A stretch of DNA of 10,040 nt from Flavobacteriales bacterium UBA1959 (GTDB lineage: Bacteria > Bacteroidota > Bacteroidia > Flavobacteriales_D > Sanyastnellaceae). Location of the stretch: contig DDEH01000077.1 in the NCBI GenBank assembly GCA_002336085.1, forward strand, positions 1 through 10,040, written 5' to 3'. Within the stretch, counting starts at the first letter, position 1. Every line of letters begins with the position of its first letter. The position numbers and the translations under genes were made by a program. The notes under the pieces were generated by a model, which made no database searches, was not told the origin of the DNA, and was given only the letters and a program-made list of their open reading frames with translations. This document shows, in pieces, positions 1-6,590 of this stretch.

Positions 1-1092
1 CAAGCCGTCGGTCGCGGCCGTTCATCGCGCAAGGGATGGGCAACGCATTGGCACGATAGCATGAATGAAGGCCTCATTCGTACCATCTCCTTGACCGAAA
101 TGTCTCCTCTCACCAAGTTGTCCATTGATTGGCCTTCCGGTTTCGTCTCAATATTTTGCCCCAAGGCGTTGCACGATCAAGACCCAGGAATGGTGGGGCC
201 TTTTCAAATGGGAGGGGAGCGGGACGCACATCGATATATGCAGTCTTTTTTTGAAGACCGAGTTCGAGGATACCGACGCCAGATTGGTCAACCCCAAGCA
301 AGCCGACAATCCTGCAGTCGTTTGTCTCCCTATCTCGCATGGGGTTGCTTGAGTATGCGCCAGGTTTTTCAGGTTTTTCTGCATGCTCATGTTCCGCGAG
401 CAAAAATGGATTTGAAGGCATTTGGAAGTCGTCTTCGATGGCAAGGCCATTTTATTCAAAAGTTTGAATCAGAAGATCGAATGGAGTTTGAATCTGTAAA
501 CCGCGGATACTTGGATATGGATCACCGCGGTACACCAGAATCATTGGAAGCTTGGAAGCTTGGGAGAACAGGGGTTCCACTTGTGGATGCGTGCATGCGC
601 TGTGTAGTTGCTACCGGCTATCTCAACTTCAGAATGCGTGCTATGTTGGTGAGTTTTTTAACGCATCATCTCGACCATCCGTGGCAAGCCGGTGTGGCCC
701 ATTTAGCGAGGTGCTTTCTCGATTTTGAACCGGGGATTCATTACAGCCAATTTCAAATGCAAGCGGGTGTGACTGGCATTAACACAATTCGAATCTATAA
801 TCCCGTAAAACAGGGCATCGAGCGTGATCCCGATGGAGCGTTTATCGTGAAGTGGGTTCCGGAATTGCAATGTGCTCCCACTCCTTACAGGCATGCGCCA
901 TGGACCATGCCACCGATGGAAAGGGCCTGGCAGGATCAAGTTTGGGAGTACATAGACCCTATTGTAAACATTGACGCGGCGGCTCGAATGGCACGTGAAA
1001 GGCTATGGGCCCGTAAGAATTCCCCGCAAGTTAGGAAGGAGGCTCACAGAATTCTGTCGGTGCACGTGGCGCCTGAAAGTCCAATGGATTAA
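1..1092 (+). CDS. Cryptochrome/photolyase-family flavoprotein, C-terminal part (5' end outside window)
   Basis: Frame 1 is open from base 1 with no stop. The 20 codons before the first ATG (base 61) already resemble the family's linker (basic RGR..R followed by GWATHW), so the true start lies off the left edge and 363 residues are visible. The helical FAD-binding domain is clear: GGERDAHRYM at about 71-80, SRLSPYLAWGCLS at about 106-118, LRWQGHFIQKFE at about 145-156, TGVPLVDACMR at about 190-200, the N-F-RMRAM helix at about 209-215, and GINTIRIYNPVKQ at about 259-271. Members bind FAD and act in light-driven DNA repair or light sensing; the N-terminal antenna domain is not visible. The usual WQW of class I photolyases is not present and the corresponding stretch reads SQFQMQAG, so repair activity cannot be assumed. 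The stop overlaps the convergent downstream gene. Family assignment is firm; photolyase versus cryptochrome is open. Confidence 0.9.
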   Translation, partial: QAVGRGRSSRKGWATHWHDSMNEGLIRTISLTEMSPLTKLSIDWPSGFVSIFCPKALHDQDPGMVGPFQMGGERDAHRYMQSFFEDRVRGYRRQIGQPQASRQSCSRLSPYLAWGCLSMRQVFQVFLHAHVPRAKMDLKAFGSRLRWQGHFIQKFESEDRMEFESVNRGYLDMDHRGTPESLEAWKLGRTGVPLVDACMRCVVATGYLNFRMRAMLVSFLTHHLDHPWQAGVAHLARCFLDFEPGIHYSQFQMQAGVTGINTIRIYNPVKQGIERDPDGAFIVKWVPELQCAPTPYRHAPWTMPPMERAWQDQVWEYIDPIVNIDAAARMARERLWARKNSPQVRKEAHRILSVHVAPESPMD

Positions 1093-1847
1093 GGCGTTTT
1101 GCCATCAATTCCACCTACGTACCGCTCAATGATTCTTAGGGAATCTGCCCATTGTGCGCCGTCAAATCCCTGGAATTTATTGCCATTTAAAGTGGACAAA
1201 TAACACTTCAGACATTCCGCTGCAATGGGCATATACGACCAATGCCACTTCTCCTCCCTATACCCGGTTCTTCCGTTGGATTGGTCGCCGTAAACTTGAA
1301 GAAAACCGTGCGCAGGGGCATGCTCTCTGAGCCATTCATAAGTTGCAATTCCAAGGGGGTCTTCTTCGAACCATTTATTTTCAAATGCATTTAAATCGAT
1401 ATCTGTGCCCCAATGGTGACGTGAAGAACCTGGCATGGCACTGTATTTTAAGATCTCAATTGCACGATCTACTCCTTCGAAATTATGGTAGCGGTCGCTT
1501 TTCCATTTTCGGTTCCATATTCCTCTTTGATACGTCCAGTTTCGCGCAGCACTTAGAATGGTCAGATTGATGCCGTCATCATTTGCTGCTTGCCACATGA
1601 CTTGGAAAGCATCCAGTGCCTCAGTACGCATAAATATGCGTTCCTTGGTTGTGTACTTCTGAGGAATAACAGCAAAGCTCGAATCTTGGCTGGGGTCGAA
1701 TTGTCCCGAGAGATGACTCAATTCAACGCCCGTGCATCCAATAATTGTGTCCCTTTTTTCGATACGAACCAATACCGTTTCGTCTTCACAGGCGAGAAGT
1801 GATATGCTTATGATCAAGAACAATGGCAATAAGGGCTTCTTTGGCAT
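1089..1847 (-). CDS. VanY-like D-alanyl-D-alanine carboxypeptidase lipoprotein (peptidase M15B)
   Basis: A 252-residue exported protein. Residues 1-20 are a basic N-terminus, a hydrophobic run and a lipobox (LLAC, Cys20) followed by acidic residues, so a membrane-anchored lipoprotein is expected. The M15 peptidase core is complete. S142-R-H144-H-W-G147-T-D-I-D151 matches SxHxxGxxxD, with H144 and D151 as zinc ligands. E199-K-W-H202-W matches ExxHW, with E199 catalytic and H202 the third ligand. SAARNWTYQ (99-107) matches the substrate-binding Arg/Gln region. Such enzymes remove the terminal D-Ala from peptidoglycan stem peptides in the periplasm. Nothing nearby (no van ligase or two-component system) suggests glycopeptide resistance, so a housekeeping wall-trimming role is likelier. 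The ATG at 1847 puts the signal peptide at the N-terminus. The gene is convergent with the photolyase homologue and overlaps it by four bases. Confidence 0.9.
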   Translation of the reverse strand: MPKKPLLPLFLIISISLLACEDETVLVRIEKRDTIIGCTGVELSHLSGQFDPSQDSSFAVIPQKYTTKERIFMRTEALDAFQVMWQAANDDGINLTILSAARNWTYQRGIWNRKWKSDRYHNFEGVDRAIEILKYSAMPGSSRHHWGTDIDLNAFENKWFEEDPLGIATYEWLREHAPAHGFLQVYGDQSNGRTGYREEKWHWSYMPIAAECLKCYLSTLNGNKFQGFDGAQWADSLRIIERYVGGIDGKTP

Positions 1848-1872
1848 GGCTTAAATGTCGCTAATCAATTTC

Positions 1873-1895
1873 GAACCATGATCAAAAAATGGTTC
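1873..1895. repeat. Inverted repeat in the divergent intergenic region
   Basis: GAACCAT (1873-1879) and ATGGTTC (1889-1895) are perfect reverse complements separated by nine A-rich bases. The repeat lies 26-48 bp before the start of the VanY-like gene, in the 271-bp region shared with the lipoprotein gene. The position suits an operator or a short 5'-UTR hairpin, but neither is shown and arms of 7 bp can occur by chance. The rest of 1848-2118 shows no RNA gene and no convincing TTG/TAnnTTTG promoter. Confidence 0.4.
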
Positions 1896-2118
1896 AAATC
1901 CTGATGAAGACGTTTCTTGTCTCCAAGAGGATCATGCTCAGTAGTGCAAGCGAAAGCTGAACATGTGGAAAAAGCTAAAACGCGCATTGAATCGTAAGCA
2001 ATTCTTTTGGACCTTTTGTTCCAATTTTCACGCTCGAATGACTGTTGAGGATTGGATAGTGTCTAAGAAGAAGAACCTTAAACGGTGATTCTTCGTAAAC
2101 AAATGCAAAAGGCGCTCA

Positions 2119-3822
2119 ATGATGAATGTTCACCCCCAAAAACAGAAGTTGCAGGTCGTTATAATTGGCTTGCTCATCCTGTTGCTGCCTGCTTGCCTCG
2201 ATCAACGATTTGAATTGGGAAATGACATGCCCATTGATGGACAGGTGAATCCGGCATTTGCATTGCCACTGGCACAGGGTCAATGGAGTGTACAACAAGC
2301 CTTGAATCAAATGGATTCCTTGAATTGGAGCACTGATCCCAACGGAGGTACAGCTATGCTCGTTCAGCCATTTGCATTGTTGCAAGCACCTCCGATTGAA
2401 CTGCCTTTCATCAATGAATTTATTGTCGAAGACTTTTCCTTTGGTGCGAGCGCGGCTCAATCGCTCAGTAACCTTCCTGCCGGTGAGACCATGCAATTGA
2501 GCCATCAAACGTCATGGGGGTGGGAGTTGCCATCCATGGACGTGGTAGATTCTCTTTGGTTTTCTCAAGGTCTCTTTTCGGCGTCAATTTCATCAGACCT
2601 ACCTATGAATCATTCAATTGAAGTGATCGCTACAAATGTTTTTATTGATGGTGCCCCCATGGTCTTGGAGTTTGTCCTGGACTATGCGGGTGCAACTCCG
2701 CAAGAGCAAACCGCATCTGTAAATATGGCCAATGCGCGTGGTGTATTCAATTCTACTGAAGGAGTTGAAGTGTTGTTTGATTGGGCAATTTCGGTGGAAT
2801 CCAATGGGATGCCCGTGGATGATGATGCAAACATTTCAATTCAATTCGAGTGGCAGGACGTTTTCGTTTCTGGGGCCTTCGGGAAATTTGGTTCTCAGAC
2901 TTCATTTGATTTTGAACTTGTGCAGGCGCTTCCATTAATGGCAGATTGGAACCCCGATCAATTTCATGTGGCTGATCCAAGAATCCGCTTGAATTCGCAA
3001 AATTCAAGCGGGATACCTTTAGCCATTCAATGGGATGAATTCGCATTCACATCCGCTACTAACTATTGGCCGATAAGCGGTCCGGATATCATGGACTTTC
3101 CGGTGATTGCTGCCGCACCCGCAGTTGGTATTTGGAGTCAAACGGAGCACGTAATAGACAACTCTGGAACAGTCCCTACTTTGACTGAGACATTTGAACT
3201 TCGACCAGATAGTGCGCGAATGAGAGGGCAATTGCTCTTAAATCCTGAGGGGCAAAACTCAAATTTTCTCACATCTGAAAGTACGTTGGTAGTGGATGGT
3301 TCATTGGAGATTCCGCTCACAGGATGGGCAAATGGATTGACTTGGAGGGATACCATCGCAGGATCAATTTCAAAAGAGCTTAATGCTGGAATCAATCCGC
3401 CAATGGATTGGCAAGATTTGGAGTCCATTACCATTCGATTCATCGCAATTAACGGCTGGCCATTGGGCATGGGCATGCAAGCGTATTTTTTGGACGGCAG
3501 CGATGAATTGGTAGATAGTCTTTATGTGTTGAACGATCCGAATGCATTTCATATACGTGCCGGTCTAGTGGACGAGTCGTTGTCTTCATTAGATCTAAAT
3601 TATGGGCGTGTTTTAGAGCCCACACAAACCATTATGGATTTGGTGCTGACTCGTGAAAAGGCAATAGAACTATTGACTTTGGATTGCCAAGGGATTGAGT
3701 TGGTTCTGACGCTCGCAACGCCCGAGGCTCAAGCGGACAACGTGGTTCGATTTTTCCCTGAAGATTTGATGGATATTAAAGTGTCTGCTCGTGTGGACTT
3801 CGCGATAACGATTGAGCCATGA
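2119..3822 (+). CDS. Large outer-membrane-type lipoprotein of unknown function, partner of DUF5723 protein
   Basis: A 567-residue protein. A short polar N-terminus leads into a hydrophobic segment ending in a lipobox (LPAC, Cys26), so it should be lipidated after export. The mature protein begins with a segment around NPAFALPLAQGQWSVQQAL (about 44-62). That recalls a group of Bacteroidota hypothetical lipoproteins whose mature start has an NP-ALPL motif and which sit next to DUF5723 genes. The rest is rich in short beta-like stretches and acidic residues. Around residues 283-306 it has a DPRI.L...NSSGIPL segment resembling immunoglobulin- or LEA14-like folds; this is a weak impression. No enzyme motif is visible. 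The stop overlaps the start of the next gene (ATGA), which suggests coupled translation and a joint function at the outer membrane. The start could be either of the adjacent ATGs at 2119 or 2122. Lipoprotein status is well supported; function is unknown. Confidence 0.85.
   Translation: MMNVHPQKQKLQVVIIGLLILLLPACLDQRFELGNDMPIDGQVNPAFALPLAQGQWSVQQALNQMDSLNWSTDPNGGTAMLVQPFALLQAPPIELPFINEFIVEDFSFGASAAQSLSNLPAGETMQLSHQTSWGWELPSMDVVDSLWFSQGLFSASISSDLPMNHSIEVIATNVFIDGAPMVLEFVLDYAGATPQEQTASVNMANARGVFNSTEGVEVLFDWAISVESNGMPVDDDANISIQFEWQDVFVSGAFGKFGSQTSFDFELVQALPLMADWNPDQFHVADPRIRLNSQNSSGIPLAIQWDEFAFTSATNYWPISGPDIMDFPVIAAAPAVGIWSQTEHVIDNSGTVPTLTETFELRPDSARMRGQLLLNPEGQNSNFLTSESTLVVDGSLEIPLTGWANGLTWRDTIAGSISKELNAGINPPMDWQDLESITIRFIAINGWPLGMGMQAYFLDGSDELVDSLYVLNDPNAFHIRAGLVDESLSSLDLNYGRVLEPTQTIMDLVLTREKAIELLTLDCQGIELVLTLATPEAQADNVVRFFPEDLMDIKVSARVDFAITIEP
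2985..3011 (+). repeat. Perfect 11-bp inverted repeat inside the lipoprotein gene
   Basis: CCGCTTGAATT (2985-2995) and AATTCAAGCGG (3001-3011) are exact reverse complements separated by CGCAA. In the mRNA this would form an 11-bp stem with a 5-base loop, within about codons 290-298. No T-run follows, so it is not a standard terminator. It could be an internal mRNA structure or chance. Confidence 0.6.
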
Positions 3823-5351
3823 TGAAGCATCTAATTCAGCCCTTATTTTGCATTACGGCGGTTGTACTCACGGCGATTCCTGGCAGAGCTCAAAATGCTC
3901 ATAGCCTGGCATTCAATGATTTCGCACCGCAGCATCTGGAGTTTAGGATTGCACACCAGCCCCAGCATGGTTACTTCGCTTTTCCGGCTTTGGGCAATGC
4001 ATCTTTCGCGCTTTCGAATTCGATGATACACCCCGCCCAATGGCTGTCTCAAACAGGCAATGATCCATTGGCGACAATTGTAGTCGATGAGGTGTTTTCT
4101 TCGTGGGATGACCCGAATCGTTTGGCCGCCTCGGTGCAATTGGACTGGCTGCAATTTGGCCGGTTTTTTAATGAAAAATCGTCATTTGTGCATGGTGGAA
4201 TTCGCGAATTCGCACACTTTTCACTCACATTACCTACCGATTTACTCAAGTTTCCTTTGACGGGCAATGCGAATTTTGACTTGATGAATGATGCAGGATT
4301 GGACCTCTCTGATTTAGAGCTCCATGCTGAGCATCGAAGGTCGTACTACCTGGGTTGGCAGAAGCGTTGGAATGATCGCTTATCCTCGGGCATTCGTTTG
4401 AGCTTTATCCAAGGAATACGGAATGTCAACGCAACTGTTCAAAATTTGAACTGGAGCACAGATGTTGATACGTGGGATTGGGACTTAACTGGCCAAGCCT
4501 CTGGGCAATCAAGTGGTATGTGGCCTGTGGTACAATTAATTGATTCGGATGGGCTAAGCGATGCTGATGTTCTGCGCTTGCAGGAAGAAATGATTGCTGG
4601 ATTGGGCCGAGGAGTTGGGATGGATTTTGGCTTGGAATACGCGTGGAGTTCCAAGTGGATGACGTTTCTGCAAGTGAATGATTTGGGTCGAATTAAGTGG
4701 GAAGAAGATGTGCTCAATTACACCACACAATCCGCTTCGTTTGTCTTCACAGGATTTTCATTGAATGAAGAAGATAATTGGACAATTGACGGGGCGGAAG
4801 ACTCGCTTGTTGTCTGGAGTGAATCCGTTTCTGATGACCTTGAGAATCAAGCGGAATTTATTGAAAATGGTAAGGCATACAGTACATACCTTGGATCACG
4901 TTGGAGCGTAGGAGCGGAGTACGCACCTTTTCCAAATGCCAAATGGAGTCCGTCCTTGGGGGTGCTTTTGGTGAAGAAAAATCAGTTGCCAATCAGCTGG
5001 AGGGTTAGTTGGAATCAAGAATGGGGCAGTGGGATGAAAACGTCATTAACCTTGGGTGAACGAGACGGCTTGGGGACTTCAGCAGGGGTGAGTATTGCAG
5101 TAAATGCTGGCCCATTGGTGCTTTCCTTGGCCGCAGATTCGCACCGAATGTTGAATTGGACTGAATTCGCAATGGACAACACGAATGGAGATGGCTCGGA
5201 CTATTACTTTCCAACATATTCCCCCACCATTCAGCTTCAAGCTGGTGTCGTTTTTCGTTTTGGTTGGAGGTCAAAAGATGAACGTAAAAAGTCCAATACG
5301 AAATGCGAAACGTTTGATGTGCCAAGCAGCACGAGCAAACCGAGTTTCTGA
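3819..5351 (+). CDS. DUF5723-family outer-membrane beta-barrel-type protein
   Basis: A 510-residue protein with a Sec signal peptide (hydrophobic run, then PGRAQ; cleavage probably before Gln25). The mature N-terminus contains GYFAFPALGNASFALSNS, followed by a region with paired aromatic beta strands (ASVQLDWLQFGRFF, FAHFSLTLPTDLLKF, YYLGWQKRWNDRLSSGIRLS with IQGIRN). This is the pattern of Bacteroidota DUF5723 proteins, which look like outer-membrane barrels of unknown function. The last strand, near TIQLQAGVVFRFGWR, is followed by a polar tail of about 28 residues, slightly unusual because barrels often end at the last strand. The start overlaps the stop of the upstream lipoprotein gene; a second ATG follows directly at 3822. 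The pair probably forms one envelope complex or pathway (inference). An 83-bp gap separates it from the regulator gene downstream. Confidence 0.82.
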   Translation: MMKHLIQPLFCITAVVLTAIPGRAQNAHSLAFNDFAPQHLEFRIAHQPQHGYFAFPALGNASFALSNSMIHPAQWLSQTGNDPLATIVVDEVFSSWDDPNRLAASVQLDWLQFGRFFNEKSSFVHGGIREFAHFSLTLPTDLLKFPLTGNANFDLMNDAGLDLSDLELHAEHRRSYYLGWQKRWNDRLSSGIRLSFIQGIRNVNATVQNLNWSTDVDTWDWDLTGQASGQSSGMWPVVQLIDSDGLSDADVLRLQEEMIAGLGRGVGMDFGLEYAWSSKWMTFLQVNDLGRIKWEEDVLNYTTQSASFVFTGFSLNEEDNWTIDGAEDSLVVWSESVSDDLENQAEFIENGKAYSTYLGSRWSVGAEYAPFPNAKWSPSLGVLLVKKNQLPISWRVSWNQEWGSGMKTSLTLGERDGLGTSAGVSIAVNAGPLVLSLAADSHRMLNWTEFAMDNTNGDGSDYYFPTYSPTIQLQAGVVFRFGWRSKDERKKSNTKCETFDVPSSTSKPSF

Positions 5352-5434
5352 TTCCTGATGAACGTCATTTGTTCGTGTTCGTGAGATTTTACAATTAAGT
5401 TCGCACGGCTTTTGCGACCTTGCGGCTTACGACC

Positions 5435-6586
5435 ATGAATCCGATCCATCGCCTCGCTTTTTTACGTTACATCGTCATTGATGAGTGCCTCTTAAATAAG
5501 CGGCCTTTATTGAAGTCTATTTCACTAGATGCTTCCGGTGTTCGATCGGATCTTCCTTGGTACAAGGAAGATCTGTTACGTGCCATTAACGATCGAATTG
5601 CAGCTTTTACTCCCCATGGCAAGCCCATTGCGATGCGCACCCTTGAGAAGGACATTGTCGATATGCAAGCTTTGTTCGGAGTTAAGATTAATAAGCTGAG
5701 CCAGGGCAGGCGTGCTCACTACCAATATGCGAGCAAAGGCATGAGTATCCGCAAAGTCAGTTTATCGGCGGATCATGCTATGGCCCTTCAGCGCTTGTTT
5801 ATTCACCTGGAATCGCTGCACTACGCTGAAGGGGAGGAATGGTGGTGGCAGGCAGAATCACGTATGCGCTTGCATTTTGATTTTTTCACGGAGGATTCCA
5901 ACGATCGCAATGGCGTTCGTAATCGCATTGGAACTGTGAATGATTCGGTCTTTGAGAGTCATAGATGGCCTGATGTCAGTCAGAAGTGGCTTCCATCGCT
6001 GTCCAAATCAGCAGCAAAGGCTCGTCCCGTTCGTTTGGCTTATCGATTGCGGGATGATGGTGCATTGGAACATTCCACGTGCTGCATTGAATGGTTGGCT
6101 CAAGAAAAAGAGGAATGGTTGGTAGGAATATTGGCTTGGGACGAAGAAGCTCAAGAAGCTTTTAGATTGCTTTTGCCGATTCGGTCCATCGATTCTATGG
6201 ATGATGTTACCGCTAACTTTCCTGTGGGATTTCAAGATCTAAAAACATGGAGTTGGCCAAATTTCGCGTCGCAACGCATGGGGTTGATTCCGGGAGTAGT
6301 AGGACCTGAGCTCGAGGATTCAGTGCCTGTGCAGATTTGGCTGGAGGAGTCCTTGGCGAAGCAGTTTTTAGTAGATCCGTTGCATCCGACGCAAGACTTG
6401 AGGCTCCAACGATCCGCCGGCGGTGTAATCTTTACAATCAATGTGGTTGTCGAATCAACTTTATTTAATTGGGTGCTGCAATGGGGGAGCAGGGCACAAT
6501 TGCTAGAGCCTGCTGAAGCACGTCACATGATGCGGATGGAGGTTCGAGCCTTGTCCGCTCTGTATGACCCCATGTTCGGTCCATGA
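5435..6586 (+). CDS. WYL-domain transcriptional regulator
   Basis: A 383-residue protein. I prefer the ATG at 5435 to the in-frame TTG at 5420, because family members begin with the R...IDECL(L/N) helix that this start places at residues 11-20. Residues 1-75 form the DNA-binding part (EDLLRAIND at 45-53, then IAMRTLEKDIVDMQ at 65-78, a helix-turn-helix pattern). A linker follows to about 195. The WYL-type region at about 197-253 carries EEWLVGI and FRLLLPIRSI; the name-giving Trp-Tyr-Leu is Trp-Leu-Val here (228-230), so the Tyr is replaced. A WCX-like C-terminal domain (about 296-378) ends with NWVLQWGSRAQLLEP. WYL proteins sense nucleic acids or other ligands and regulate transcription as dimers. 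The target is unknown; the upstream envelope pair or the gene itself are candidates. Its stop lies 4 bp from the stop of the convergent M14 gene. Confidence 0.9.
   Translation: MNPIHRLAFLRYIVIDECLLNKRPLLKSISLDASGVRSDLPWYKEDLLRAINDRIAAFTPHGKPIAMRTLEKDIVDMQALFGVKINKLSQGRRAHYQYASKGMSIRKVSLSADHAMALQRLFIHLESLHYAEGEEWWWQAESRMRLHFDFFTEDSNDRNGVRNRIGTVNDSVFESHRWPDVSQKWLPSLSKSAAKARPVRLAYRLRDDGALEHSTCCIEWLAQEKEEWLVGILAWDEEAQEAFRLLLPIRSIDSMDDVTANFPVGFQDLKTWSWPNFASQRMGLIPGVVGPELEDSVPVQIWLEESLAKQFLVDPLHPTQDLRLQRSAGGVIFTINVVVESTLFNWVLQWGSRAQLLEPAEARHMMRMEVRALSALYDPMFGP
5549..5573 (+). repeat. Perfect 11-bp inverted repeat inside the WYL regulator gene
   Basis: GATCTTCCTTG (5549-5559) and CAAGGAAGATC (5563-5573) are exact reverse complements around a 3-base centre (GTA), covering about codons 39-47. 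The two-fold symmetry and the place near the 5' end of a regulator gene fit an intragenic operator. A stem with a 3-base loop in the mRNA is the alternative. The site also falls on the KEDLL segment before the HTH, so part of its sequence is fixed by the protein. Confidence 0.6.
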
Positions 6587-6590
6587 GTGA

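Noticed and set aside
61..63. ATG at 61 as the start of the photolyase homologue
   Set aside because: The frame is open to base 1 and the upstream codons match the family, so this Met is internal.
504..536. ACCGCGG and CCGCGGT arms 18 bp apart in the photolyase homologue
   Set aside because: Short arms with a long spacer inside a conserved coding region; likely chance.
547..563. Tandem GGAAGCTT GGAAGCTT
   Set aside because: An 8-bp duplication inside a conserved coding segment; no sign of a repeat family.
1089..1847. Vancomycin-resistance role for the VanY-like protein
   Set aside because: No VanA/B ligase, VanX, VanH or VanRS-like gene is nearby; VanY-type M15B enzymes are common wall-trimming proteins.
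4198..4211. 14-bp perfect palindrome GAATTCGCGAATTC in the DUF5723 gene
   Set aside because: Half-site of 7 bp; about 0.6 such sites are expected by chance in 10 kb.
5420..5434. Five-residue N-terminal extension of the WYL gene from a TTG start
   Set aside because: The ATG at 5435 gives the usual family N-terminus and TTG starts are uncommon; the extension adds no recognisable residues.
5352..5434. Terminator or promoter between the DUF5723 gene and the WYL gene
   Set aside because: Only 4-bp stems (TCGC/GCGA) and a poor -7 match (TACAATTA) are present; neither is convincing.
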